DNA of 64,000 nt from an uncultured Fodinibius sp. (GTDB taxonomy: Bacteria; Bacteroidota; Rhodothermia; Balneolales; Balneolaceae), in assembly GCA_913056235.1 (NCBI GenBank), contig CAJXMW010000007.1, positions 1 to 64,000 of the forward strand. The letters are read 5' to 3'. Positions 41,436-49,886 of this stretch are shown here, in pieces (position 1 is the first letter of the stretch; every line of letters begins with the position of its first letter). The notes beneath the pieces are model-generated. The model was given only the letters and a program-made list of their open reading frames with translations, was not told where the DNA came from and did not search any database. A program made the position numbers and the translations under genes.

Positions 41436-42884
41436 ATGAATTACTTACACGATCTTAACGCATTTTTGCCTGGCGTAATTACTGGTATTGCCGGACTAAT
41501 CGCCGTAGTTATTGATTCCTACAAGGATGACCACAACGCAATCTATGGGCTGACCGTCTTTTCGCTGTTGGCTGGATTAGCGTTGTCTATTATGGATATG
41601 GTTGGTCCTGTTGGAACAGCTTTTTCGGGGATGATTACCTACGGCGGCGTCTCATCTTTTGGAAATACAGTGGTCCTTTTTGGATCGCTTTTTTGCGTAC
41701 TGATTTCCCGCGAGTATCTCCGTGCTATTAATCACGATTTCGGTGAAGTATATGCAATGATGCTGTTTGGTACCACGGGGATGATTGCTCTTACCATGGC
41801 CAATAACTTGATTATGATTTTTATCGGCATAGAGACTATGTCGATTTGCCTGTATGTATTGGCCGGGTTGATTAGCGAGCGAAAAACAGGAGCAGAATCT
41901 GCACTGAAATACTTTTTACTGGGTGCATTCTCAACAGGTTTCTTGCTTTACGGGATGGCGCTGTTGTATGGCGCTACCGGCTCAATGTATCTGCCTGAAA
42001 TTGCGCAAGCGGCTAGTTCGAGTATGTTGTTTGTGGCCGGTGCGGCTTTACTACTTATTGGCTTTTTCTTTAAGATTTCGGCGGTACCTTTTCACATGTG
42101 GACGCCTGACGTTTACCAGGGCACCCCAACGACGATTACCGCATACATGGCTACAGCTTCAAAGTCAGCCGCTTTTGTGGGACTTATCTTGGTACTCTCT
42201 AAAATGATTCCAGCTGCAACGGCTGAATGGGCTGAAGTCATTGAAGTAATTGCTATCCTCACAATGATTCTGGGTAACCTGATTGCCCTTGTACAAGACA
42301 ATATTAAACGGATGTTGGCTTACTCGAGTATCGCCCATGCCGGCTATCTCTTGGTTGGATTAGCGGCCGGTACACCTGAAGGATACAGCGCAGTACTCTT
42401 TTATCTGTTGGCATACACAATCATGAATGTGGGTGCTTTTGGGGTGGTCGCGTTTTACGAGCGACAACAGGGACTTGATTTCACAGACATTAACAATTAC
42501 GCTGGCCTTGGATTCAAACGACCGCTTATGGGAGTGTTACTTTCATTTTTTCTATTCTCCTTGGCAGGTATTCCGCCCTTCGTTGGCTTTTTTGGTAAGT
42601 ATTTAGTTTTTGCCGCAGCCATTGATGCCGGATTTATCGCGCTTGCCATTGTTGGTGTATTGGCCAGTGCGGCAAGTGTGTATTACTACTTGCGTCCGAT
42701 GGTGTATATGTATTTTCGGGATCCACACAAAGATGTGCCTATTGTCCAATCGGGACTCATTTTCCGATCTGCATTAATCGTGCTGGCGATAATGACAGTT
42801 TATTTTGGCATAGCTTTTGGTGATCTGCATAACCTTCTTGCTTCCTATTATTCCGGGGATTGGATAGCACTGATAGGAGGATAG
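41436..42884 (+). CDS. nuoN: NADH-quinone oxidoreductase subunit N
   Basis: 482 residues, 14 hydrophobic segments, with 'MIFIGIETMSICLYVLAGL' (conserved Glu) and 'FFFKISAVPFHMWTPDVYQGTPTTITAYMATASKSAAFVGL' (about 212-252), diagnostic for NuoN. Last gene of the nuo group; no strong terminator was found directly behind it. Confidence 0.95.
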   Translation: MNYLHDLNAFLPGVITGIAGLIAVVIDSYKDDHNAIYGLTVFSLLAGLALSIMDMVGPVGTAFSGMITYGGVSSFGNTVVLFGSLFCVLISREYLRAINHDFGEVYAMMLFGTTGMIALTMANNLIMIFIGIETMSICLYVLAGLISERKTGAESALKYFLLGAFSTGFLLYGMALLYGATGSMYLPEIAQAASSSMLFVAGAALLLIGFFFKISAVPFHMWTPDVYQGTPTTITAYMATASKSAAFVGLILVLSKMIPAATAEWAEVIEVIAILTMILGNLIALVQDNIKRMLAYSSIAHAGYLLVGLAAGTPEGYSAVLFYLLAYTIMNVGAFGVVAFYERQQGLDFTDINNYAGLGFKRPLMGVLLSFFLFSLAGIPPFVGFFGKYLVFAAAIDAGFIALAIVGVLASAASVYYYLRPMVYMYFRDPHKDVPIVQSGLIFRSALIVLAIMTVYFGIAFGDLHNLLASYYSGDWIALIGG

Positions 42885-43098
42885 ATCAACCCCCTTTTCT
42901 TACTGGCTGTGAAACCATCCATGTAGTACAATATGCTCAAGCTTGGATACGGTGATAATTAGTAAATTTGTTTGTAGCTATAACTCTTTTCTTTTAAAAG
43001 CGATACCCCCTTCAATAGGTGTTATGATGAAATGAATATAAGGTAATAGGTTTCTTTACTCTTCATCCTGGAAATTAGTTTTTTACCTATTATAATGA
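42885..43098 (+). other. Intergenic region between nuoN and the rpsF promoter
   Basis: AT-rich 214 bases with no ORF and no clear hairpin followed by T's. It probably contains the end of the nuo transcript. Nothing specific is seen. Confidence 0.3.
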
Positions 43099-43129
43099 TT
43101 GGAATTAATTGCAAAAAAGCCTATTTTTG
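43099..43129 (+). promoter_or_regulatory. rpsF promoter (Bacteroidota type)
   Basis: TTG (43099-43101), 20-base spacer, TATTTTTG (43122-43129): exact TTG-N20-TAnnTTTG. It sits about 70 bases before the S6 start codon and defines a leader from about 43135. Confidence 0.7.
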
Positions 43130-43200
43130 CGTGCCTGCTGGCGGGTGAAAGTCATCACGTCGGCTGTTCAATGATGAACAACCAAAGGAAATCATATCAC
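43130..43200 (+). promoter_or_regulatory. Structured leader of rpsF, candidate S6:S18 autoregulatory motif
   Basis: The 70 bases between promoter and S6 start are unusually GC-rich for this window and can fold into small hairpins (CCTG/CGGG near 43134-43145, GTGA/TCAC near 43145-43158, GTTCA/TGAAC near 43166-43179). An mRNA leader bound by the S6:S18 complex is known in many bacteria upstream of rpsF-rpsR operons. I cannot confirm the consensus by eye; the position and structure are suggestive only. Confidence 0.4.
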
Positions 43201-43587
43201 ATGAGTAGAAACTATTACGAGTTAACGTATATTATTAGTCCCGTCTTAGAAGACGATGAGTACGACAAGATCGTCGAAAAATTCACCGAGCTTATCCGCG
43301 ATAACGGTGGAGAAATTGACGAAGTTGATGAATGGGGAATCCGGAAGTTCGAATATGAGATGGACGATAAGTCCAGCGGTTATTACGTAAATGCTTACTT
43401 TACCGCTCCCGGCGAACTTATCGAAAAGCTCGAGCGTGCTCTCCGCATTGATGATCAGATTATGCGATATCTCACCTTGAAGTATGATGCAAAAATGATG
43501 CGTCATCGCGAGCAGCAGCGGAAAGGAACTGTTCCCAATGTCTTCGTTGAAGAAAATGATGAGGAAGAAGAGGAAGACGAAGATTAA
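43201..43587 (+). CDS. rpsF: 30S ribosomal protein S6 (bS6)
   Basis: 128 residues from ATG 43201. An in-frame TTG at 43099 would add 34 residues that do not belong to S6 and coincides with the promoter -33 element, so it is rejected. The family core 'YYELTYIISPVLEDDEYDKIVEKFTELI' and 'WGIRKFEYEMDDKSSGYYVNAYFTAPGELIEKLERALRIDDQIMRYLTLKYD' is followed by an acidic tail (EEEEEDED). It forms a heterodimer with S18 in the 30S platform. First gene of rpsF-rpsR-rplI. Confidence 0.95.
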   Translation: MSRNYYELTYIISPVLEDDEYDKIVEKFTELIRDNGGEIDEVDEWGIRKFEYEMDDKSSGYYVNAYFTAPGELIEKLERALRIDDQIMRYLTLKYDAKMMRHREQQRKGTVPNVFVEENDEEEEEDED

Positions 43588-43618
43588 TTCATCTCTATAA
43601 ACCAAAAGATTTTACATT

Positions 43619-43870
43619 ATGATTAAGAATCCATCACACCCGAAGAAGGGTCATATAAAGAAGCGAGAATGCAAGTTTACTAAAGCTGGCATTGAATACA
43701 TCGACTACAAAGACACAGAGCTGTTAGAGCGTTTTATGAACGATCAGGGAAAGATTCTTCCCCGTCGTGTCACTGGGACAAGTGCCAAGTACCAGCGACA
43801 GTTGTCACGTGCCATCAAGCGTGCCCGTTTTCTTGGTTTGGTTCCATATGTAGCAGATAACCTTCGATAA
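43619..43870 (+). CDS. rpsR: 30S ribosomal protein S18 (bS18)
   Basis: 83 residues, basic, with '[49 protein letters not shown]', the S18 signature. It pairs with S6 in the ribosomal platform. 31 bases after rpsF, 18 before rplI. Confidence 0.96.
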   Translation: MIKNPSHPKKGHIKKRECKFTKAGIEYIDYKDTELLERFMNDQGKILPRRVTGTSAKYQRQLSRAIKRARFLGLVPYVADNLR

Positions 43871-43888
43871 AAAAATATTTTCTTTCTT

Positions 43889-44347
43889 ATGGCTAACAAG
43901 TACATGAAATTAATTTTAAGAGAAGATGTCGACAAGCTCGGCGAATCAGGTGACATTGTTGAGGTGCGTGCCGGCTATGGTCGCAATTACCTTATTCCGC
44001 AAGGAAAGGCAATGATGGCCACCGATGGTGCTCTCAAGCAGGTTGAGCGGATGAAAGAGAAGGCCGAAAAACGTGCTGAGCTCACCGTCGAACGTGCTCA
44101 GAATATGGCCGATCGCCTTGAAACGACGTCGGTTACTATTCCTGTTGAAGTAGGTGAAAATGAACGTATTCACGGTTCGGTCACTACACAGGATATCGCC
44201 GATGCGCTTGCCGAACGCGACATCGATATTGACAAACGTAAAATTACACTAGACCAAGACATTAAAACGTTAGGTGAATACACCGCTACCATTAGCCTGA
44301 TTAGCGAAATCAAAGCACAGATCAAGGTGTGGGTAGTGAAGCAGTAA
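43889..44347 (+). CDS. rplI: 50S ribosomal protein L9 (bL9)
   Basis: 152 residues: N-terminal globular domain 'MKLILREDVDKLGESGDIVEVRAGYGRNYLIPQGKAM' (6-43), long connecting helix (about 45-80) and C-terminal domain. Located at the L1-stalk base of the 50S subunit. Last ribosomal gene of the operon, with dsbD 34 bases downstream. Confidence 0.95.
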   Translation: MANKYMKLILREDVDKLGESGDIVEVRAGYGRNYLIPQGKAMMATDGALKQVERMKEKAEKRAELTVERAQNMADRLETTSVTIPVEVGENERIHGSVTTQDIADALAERDIDIDKRKITLDQDIKTLGEYTATISLISEIKAQIKVWVVKQ

Positions 44348-44381
44348 GACGTTCCGGCGTTTAACTTCAAGCTCTTGGTAC

Positions 44382-46382
44382 ATGAAAAATTCGATTAAAC
44401 AGGTAATGGGGATCATCGTAATGGTGTTATCCCCATTTTTTGTTCAGGGCCAGATGCTAGACCCAGTCTCATATTCGGTGACTGATGCACCGGATCAAGT
44501 TAAGGCTGGTGAAGTATTTGAAGTCACTGTCAAGGCATCTATTGATGGCAATTGGCACTTGTATTCTATTGCTAATGATCCCGATGCCGGACCTTACCCA
44601 ACCAAATTTTCTTCGGCCAATCCCAAGATGGCTATTGCTGGAGAATTATCCGAAAGTGAGCCTACGATAGAAATGGATCCCAACTTTAATGTTGAGTTGG
44701 GCTGGCACTCAAAACAGGCCACTTTTACCATTCCACTTTCTTTTAAGACGGAAGCATCGGGTTCATCGATGATTGATTTGGAGGTGTTTTACCAAGTTTG
44801 TGATGATAAGAGTTGCCTGCCGCCAAAGACCAAATCCATTACCAAGTCTATTGCCATCAATGGCGTTGCTGATAGCCCATACCAAGGTTTTAAAGATTCT
44901 GATAAGGAGTCATCAACTGAACAAGAAGGGCAACCTGAAGCTACTGAAAGTGTCTCGAAAGAAGCCCAGAGCGTCAATAAGTCTAGCGTAGAAAGTAGTG
45001 GGTACGGTAATAAAAATATTTTTTCTTTCCTCTGGATTGCTCTAACAGCTGGGTTTGCGGCACTACTGACGCCTTGTGTTTTTCCAATGATTCCACTCAC
45101 TGTATCCTTCTTTTCTAAACAGAAGGAGGGGGAGGGCAGCAAAGCAATTGGTCAGGCTGTAGGGTTTGGCTTAGCTATTGTGCTAACGTTTACCATACTG
45201 GGAGCATTGCTGGCACTGCTGGTTGGGGCCTCAGGTGCTAATCAGTTTGCAGCAAATCCATGGGTAAACCTATTTATTGCACTAATACTTGTGGTCTTTG
45301 CTGTAAGTTTGTTGGGGGCGTTTGAGCTTCGTCTGCCGCATCAGCTTACCAACTGGCTGAACCGTAAGAGCAACGAAAGTTCGGGCATGATCGGGATCTT
45401 ATTCATGGCGCTAACGATCAGTGCTGTTTCATTTTCTTGCACGGCTCCGTTTGTAGGAGGAGTCTTAGCCGCTACGGCAGGAGGGGAGTGGTTTTATCCT
45501 ATTATTGGGATGGCCGGTTTTTCAGCGGCTTTTGCGAGCCCGTTTGTGTTGTTTGCGTTATTTCCACGCTGGCTTGAGTCACTTCCTAAAAGCGGCTCTT
45601 GGATGAATATTGTAAAAGTTTTATTGGGATTTATCGAACTTGCTGCTGCGTTCAAGTTCCTATCAAATGCTGATCTTGTATGGCAGTGGGGATTGATTTC
45701 TCGTCCCTTCACCATCGCTGCCTGGATCGCTATCTTTTTGTTGGCGGGCTTGTATGTACTTGGTGTCTATTCAATTAATCACGATTCTAAGCCTGAACAA
45801 ATTGGTACAGGTCGGTTGATGCTTGCCCTTCCGTTGATACTCTTCAGTTTCTATTTAATACCTGGCTTGATGGGTGCATCACTTGGAATATGGGATGCTT
45901 GGTTGCCCCCTAAACAGGCAACTGATGTCAGCGTGGTACAGTCCCTCGCACAGCAGGGGGGCAGAGGTGATAACGTTGCGGAGGCCGAAAATTGGTCAAG
46001 CAACTATGAGGAAGCCAAAACCATTGCCCAAAAAGCGAATAAACCCGTTTTCATTGACTTCACAGGGTACACCTGCACAAACTGTCGAGCTATGGAGACC
46101 AACGTTTTTCCACTGGATCCTATCCAAAAACGATTTGCAAAAATGCAGCAAGTGCGTTTATATACGGATGACGGATCTGATGGTCCGGAAAATCAAAGGT
46201 TTCAGTTTGAATTAACCGGCACTGTTGCTTTGCCAACGTATGTTATTATTGATTCACAAACAGGAAAAGTACTGGAACAACTCGTTGGCTATGCCGATAA
46301 AGAAAAATTTCAACGGTTCTTGGATTCGGGACTTCAGCGGTTTAGCCAAGTTAATACCGAATTCCAGGCCGGAATGAACTAA
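44382..46382 (+). CDS. dsbD: Thiol:disulfide interchange protein DsbD (protein-disulfide reductase)
   Basis: 666 residues. Signal peptide (about 1-24), an N-terminal immunoglobulin-like DsbD-alpha region with 'YQVCDDKSCLPP' (two Cys, about 144-149), a membrane domain with Cys in 'TPCVFPMIPLTVSF' (about 231) and in 'SCTAPFVGG' (about 353), and a C-terminal thioredoxin-like domain with CxxC 'CTNC' at about 565. All three redox centres needed to carry electrons from cytoplasmic thioredoxin to the periplasm are present. Transcribed with rpsF-rpsR-rplI by position. Confidence 0.92.
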   Translation: MKNSIKQVMGIIVMVLSPFFVQGQMLDPVSYSVTDAPDQVKAGEVFEVTVKASIDGNWHLYSIANDPDAGPYPTKFSSANPKMAIAGELSESEPTIEMDPNFNVELGWHSKQATFTIPLSFKTEASGSSMIDLEVFYQVCDDKSCLPPKTKSITKSIAINGVADSPYQGFKDSDKESSTEQEGQPEATESVSKEAQSVNKSSVESSGYGNKNIFSFLWIALTAGFAALLTPCVFPMIPLTVSFFSKQKEGEGSKAIGQAVGFGLAIVLTFTILGALLALLVGASGANQFAANPWVNLFIALILVVFAVSLLGAFELRLPHQLTNWLNRKSNESSGMIGILFMALTISAVSFSCTAPFVGGVLAATAGGEWFYPIIGMAGFSAAFASPFVLFALFPRWLESLPKSGSWMNIVKVLLGFIELAAAFKFLSNADLVWQWGLISRPFTIAAWIAIFLLAGLYVLGVYSINHDSKPEQIGTGRLMLALPLILFSFYLIPGLMGASLGIWDAWLPPKQATDVSVVQSLAQQGGRGDNVAEAENWSSNYEEAKTIAQKANKPVFIDFTGYTCTNCRAMETNVFPLDPIQKRFAKMQQVRLYTDDGSDGPENQRFQFELTGTVALPTYVIIDSQTGKVLEQLVGYADKEKFQRFLDSGLQRFSQVNTEFQAGMN

Positions 46383-46429
46383 CAGGGAATACATCTTAGT
46401 AAAAGCTTTTAAAAGCCATAGCTATTCTT

Positions 46430-46481
46430 GGAAATATATTTCCCTGCCTTTGACATTTTAGATAAAATGATCTATCATTTT
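46430..46481 (+). promoter_or_regulatory. exbB promoter with two palindromes
   Basis: TTGACA (46450-46455), 17-base spacer, TATCAT (46473-46478), a sigma70-like promoter 60 bases before exbB. The perfect palindrome AAAATGATCTATCATTTT (46464-46481) covers the -10, and a second, GGAAATATATTTCC (46430-46443), lies just upstream of the -35. This is the layout expected for repressor control, e.g. by iron, but the sites do not match the classic Fur box. Confidence 0.55.
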
Positions 46482-46538
46482 GCATCTTTAAAAGCCCTTA
46501 TTAATAGTTAACTAATATAATTTAATCGGAGTAATCGT

Positions 46539-47255
46539 ATGACATCGTCTATAGCTCTCTTTTTCCTTCAAGCAGGAGCAAATCAAGGTTTTTTTAACGT
46601 ATTAGTCGAGAAGTTTAATGAAGGTAATGAGGGCGGTTTTATGTGGCCGGTCCTGGTTGCCCTAATTCTTGGATTAGCCATTTTTCTAGAGCGTATTATT
46701 ACGCTAAACTTGGCTGATATCGACACTCGTAAATTTATTGTTGATGTTCAGGAAGCCCTACAAGAAGGTGGCGTTCCTGCGGCCAAAGAACTTTGCGCCG
46801 AAACACGAGGCCCGGTTGCATCTGTATTTCAGGCTGGTCTGATGCGTGTTGATGAAGGGGTCGAAGCAGCGGAAAAGGCCATTTCCTCTTATGGATCCAT
46901 CGAGATGAGTTTTCTCGAGCGGGGATTAGTATGGCTGTCGCTATTTATTGCCATTGCACCGCTTCTCGGATTCCTCGGCACCGTTGTAGGTATGATTCAG
47001 GCATTCGATGCCATTGAGCAGGCTGGTGATATTTCGCCCACACTTGTAGCGGGTGGTATTAAGGTAGCATTGTTGACAACAGCTGCTGGACTCCTTGCCG
47101 GTATTATCCTGCAAATCGGCTACAACTACTGCGTCTCTAAAATTGACCGTCTGATTTCCGAAATGGAAGAAAGTTCCATTACACTTATCGACTCTATTGT
47201 TCAGCTCAAAGAAGGTGAACAGATTGTTGATACTGCTGAGTCCGATAATCAATAA
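46539..47255 (+). CDS. exbB: MotA/TolQ/ExbB proton-channel family protein
   Basis: 238 residues with three hydrophobic segments: one near 28-50 and two around 129-157 and 167-192 in the conserved core ('WLSLFIAIAPLLGFLGTVVGMIQAF' and 'GGIKVALLTTAAGLLAGIILQIGY'). Together with ExbD proteins it converts the proton gradient into movement of TonB (or TolA-like) across the periplasm. First gene of a four-gene operon; two TonB-dependent receptors are encoded in this window, TonB itself is not. Confidence 0.93.
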   Translation: MTSSIALFFLQAGANQGFFNVLVEKFNEGNEGGFMWPVLVALILGLAIFLERIITLNLADIDTRKFIVDVQEALQEGGVPAAKELCAETRGPVASVFQAGLMRVDEGVEAAEKAISSYGSIEMSFLERGLVWLSLFIAIAPLLGFLGTVVGMIQAFDAIEQAGDISPTLVAGGIKVALLTTAAGLLAGIILQIGYNYCVSKIDRLISEMEESSITLIDSIVQLKEGEQIVDTAESDNQ

Positions 47256-47299
47256 ATCGACAAATACACTACTTTTTAAATCAATTCTTACCTAATATT

Positions 47300-47569
47300 A
47301 TGATTGTAACAATAGCACTAGGTTTGGGCTTGGGATTGGTCGGACTCGGCGTGATAGGAATGCTGATCTCCGGTATCCGAAGCGTCATGAAAGGCAAGCA
47401 GGACATCAAAAAAATTGTTACTATGATTGTACCGTTTGTGGTCTTTGGTATCGCATACGGGATCGTAGGAACAATTGTTGAAGCAGCACTTGGGACGATG
47501 TTATTTATGCTGGCTGCCATGGTCCTGCTTATCCTGGCTACAGGTTTGCGTGGAACGCTTAATATATAA
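47300..47569 (+). CDS. Small membrane protein of the exbB operon, unknown function
   Basis: 89 residues, three hydrophobic segments (about 3-24, 42-57, 60-82) with a short basic loop (GIRSVMKGKQDIKKI, about 26-40). No family is recognised. It sits between exbB and the first exbD with small gaps on both sides, so a role in the ExbB/ExbD complex is likely but only inferred from position. Confidence 0.75.
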   Translation: MIVTIALGLGLGLVGLGVIGMLISGIRSVMKGKQDIKKIVTMIVPFVVFGIAYGIVGTIVEAALGTMLFMLAAMVLLILATGLRGTLNI

Positions 47570-47594
47570 ATGTATAACTCTCGACAACTGATCT

Positions 47595-48146
47595 ATGTTT
47601 AACGATAAAAAAGAACGAGAAGATCCGGAAGTTGGTGGTGCAGGAATGGCGGATATCGCCTTCTTGCTGCTGATTTTCTTCCTCCTTGTAACAACTATTG
47701 ATGTTGATACAGGGATTGGATTGCAGCTTCCTCCAGCACCTCAAGAGGATCAGAAGCCACCTCCCATTAAAACGCGTAATATGATGAAGATACTCGTAAA
47801 TGCGCAGGGGATGGTGCTTATGGGTACTGGAGAACCAGAGCCAACGCCCGTGCCTCAGGTAAAGCAAAAGATTAAGGAGTTTGTGACTAACAGAGGCCAA
47901 AATCCAAACCTTTCCGATTCTCCTGATAAAGCTATCGTCTCTATTAAAACACAACGGGCAACTCCATACAATGTTTACATCGACATGCTCGATGAAGTGA
48001 TGGGCGCATACAGAGATCTCCGAAATCAGGCTGCACAGGCCCAGTTCGGGAAAACGTATGATCAGCTCAAGGATGGTAGCCCAGAGAAAGGGAAAGTCAA
48101 GGATACGTATCCAAAGAAAATTTCAATTGCTGAGCCAGATCAATAA
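47595..48146 (+). CDS. exbD: ExbD/TolR-family biopolymer transport protein (first copy)
   Basis: 183 residues. One N-terminal membrane helix (about 18-36) with the functional Asp in 'AGMADIAFLLLIFFLLVTTID'; a periplasmic domain follows with 'QAMVLM...KQRATPYNVYIDMLDEVMGAYRDLRNQ' fold. Longer than the second copy, with a Pro-rich loop (about 45-60) and a basic tail. Forms the proton path with ExbB. Confidence 0.93.
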   Translation: MFNDKKEREDPEVGGAGMADIAFLLLIFFLLVTTIDVDTGIGLQLPPAPQEDQKPPPIKTRNMMKILVNAQGMVLMGTGEPEPTPVPQVKQKIKEFVTNRGQNPNLSDSPDKAIVSIKTQRATPYNVYIDMLDEVMGAYRDLRNQAAQAQFGKTYDQLKDGSPEKGKVKDTYPKKISIAEPDQ

Positions 48147-48158
48147 ACGAGTTTAATT

Positions 48159-48605
48159 ATGGGACATTTTGAAAAAAAATCTGCAAAGACAAGTCAGGAC
48201 GTACCTACTTCGGCGATGCCTGATGTTGTTTTTATGTTGCTCATCTTCTTTATGGTGACAACAGTGCTTCGGGAAGTTACTTTGCAGGTGAAAATCAATT
48301 TTTCCCGAGCAGAAAATATTGAGAAGATTACTCAAAAACGTCTTGTCAGTTACATTTATGTTGGACCGGAGAAGCTATCCGGTAACAAACTTGGCGAAAC
48401 TAAAATCCAGATAGATGATTCTATTATTGAAGATGTTTCGGCCGTTCAACAGCTGATGTATGACAAGCTTAAGGAAGAGCCTAAACTTATCGTTTCACTG
48501 CGTGTGCACGATGAAACTGAGTTCGGAATTGTAACAGATATACAACAAGAACTTCGAGAGGCTGGATCGCTTCGAATTAACTACTCTACGAAGCAAGAAC
48601 GGTAA
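48159..48605 (+). CDS. exbD: ExbD/TolR-family biopolymer transport protein (second copy)
   Basis: 148 residues, single helix around residues 20-38 ('SAMPDVVFMLLIFFMVTTVL', conserved Asp), then the periplasmic TolR-like domain. Distinct in sequence from the first copy, as is typical for Bacteroidota loci with two ExbD proteins that may assemble with one ExbB. Located 12 bases after the first copy and followed by a terminator. Confidence 0.93.
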   Translation: MGHFEKKSAKTSQDVPTSAMPDVVFMLLIFFMVTTVLREVTLQVKINFSRAENIEKITQKRLVSYIYVGPEKLSGNKLGETKIQIDDSIIEDVSAVQQLMYDKLKEEPKLIVSLRVHDETEFGIVTDIQQELREAGSLRINYSTKQER

Positions 48606-48629
48606 TTACACAGAAAACTTACATTCTTT

Positions 48630-48665
48630 AAAAGGCAAGTACACATTTGTGTACCTGCCTTTTTT
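48630..48665 (+). terminator. Terminator of the exbB-exbD operon
   Basis: AAAAGGCA/TGCCTTTT (eight pairs), a mismatch, then GTACAC/GTGTAC around an ATTT loop, with T6 behind. Strong rho-independent terminator 25 bases after the last exbD. Confidence 0.85.
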
Positions 48666-48683
48666 ATTATTAATAGCTAATTT

Positions 48684-49724
48684 ATGGCAAACGATTCTTT
48701 TCGCACTATACAATCCATTGGCCGTTCTGAGCTCATCGACGAGCTGATGGAGCACTCTTCTTTTGAACATTCCTCTGTTTTGCAAGGCCACGGTGATGAT
48801 GCGGCTGTACTGGATAAGGATGGGGCCTATGAATTACTCTCTTCAGAAACATTCATGGAGGGCGTTGACTTCGATCTTACCTATGTTCCCCTGCACCATT
48901 TGGGTTATAAAATCGGTACAGCGGCCGTCAGTGACATTTATGCCATGAATGGCGAGCCGGACGTGGTGCTGGTAAATATGGCTGTTCCCAACAAGATATC
49001 TGTGGATATGCTGAAGGAAATTTACCGCGGCATTGGAGCTGCAGGAAAGGATAATGAATTTCAGATTGTAGGGGGAGATCTCACCGCTTCGCACCAGACG
49101 CTAAGTGTGAGTATCAGTTGTTATGGTCATGTCGATCAGAAAAGGATTACGTATCGCAAAGGGGCCCATGTTGGGGATGCCATTTGTGTAACCGGTGATC
49201 TTGGTGGAGCTATTGCGGGGCTCCGAATATTGATGCGCGAAAAAGAATACTGGCAAGAGCAGGAGAATCAACAGGCTTTTCAACCAGACCTTGAGGATTA
49301 TGAGTATGTTGTCAAACGACAGCTGGTTCCCATTGCCCGCCGCGATTTTGTAGAAAAGCTGGTGGATATGAATATTGTACCTTCCGCTATGATGGATGTA
49401 ACACAGGGACTTGTTAGTGATCTTAAACATTTGGCCAATGCATCAGGAGTGGGCGCATATGTTTATCAAGCAGCATTTCCCATTGCATTAGACACACGGC
49501 AGGTTGCTGATGAGATGAAAGAGGATGTGGATAAATATGCGCTTTACGGTGGCGAAGATTTTGAACTCATGTTTACACTTCCAGAAAAAAAGGTAGAAGA
49601 ACTTTCCGATGAGTTTGAAGACTTTGTTGTTATTGGCAAAGTTACTGAACAAGAAGAAGGTATACGCATGCAACAAGCTGAGGGCGATGTTGCTGTCTTC
49701 GACGAATCGGATGACTCGGAATAA
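48684..49724 (+). CDS. thiL: Thiamine-monophosphate kinase
   Basis: 346 residues. AIRS-type fold with 'GDDAAVLDKDGAYELLSSETFMEGVDFDLTYVPLHHLGYKIGTAAVSDIYAMNGEP' (36-91), which carries the ATP- and metal-binding Asp residues, and 'CVTGDLGGAIAGL' later. Phosphorylates thiamine phosphate to the cofactor thiamine diphosphate, used by the fused 2-oxoglutarate dehydrogenase encoded at 58.7-62.4 kb. Single gene after the exb operon terminator. Confidence 0.92.
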   Translation: MANDSFRTIQSIGRSELIDELMEHSSFEHSSVLQGHGDDAAVLDKDGAYELLSSETFMEGVDFDLTYVPLHHLGYKIGTAAVSDIYAMNGEPDVVLVNMAVPNKISVDMLKEIYRGIGAAGKDNEFQIVGGDLTASHQTLSVSISCYGHVDQKRITYRKGAHVGDAICVTGDLGGAIAGLRILMREKEYWQEQENQQAFQPDLEDYEYVVKRQLVPIARRDFVEKLVDMNIVPSAMMDVTQGLVSDLKHLANASGVGAYVYQAAFPIALDTRQVADEMKEDVDKYALYGGEDFELMFTLPEKKVEELSDEFEDFVVIGKVTEQEEGIRMQQAEGDVAVFDESDDSE

Positions 49725-49886
49725 TTCTCTGCAAAGCCAATATTTATACTCTATCGCCGTTTCGAAGGTGAGCAGGCAAATATTTCTGGGCCTAAAGTTT
49801 AATTGGAATTATGATGGCTCATTGGGCACAGAATGAATATTTACCGTATATTTACTACAATGAAATAATTGCTAAATCCTTGGCAC

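Noticed and set aside
43099-43200. 34-residue N-terminal extension of S6
   Set aside because: Would begin at the TTG of the promoter -33 element and does not match S6; S6 starts at ATG 43201.
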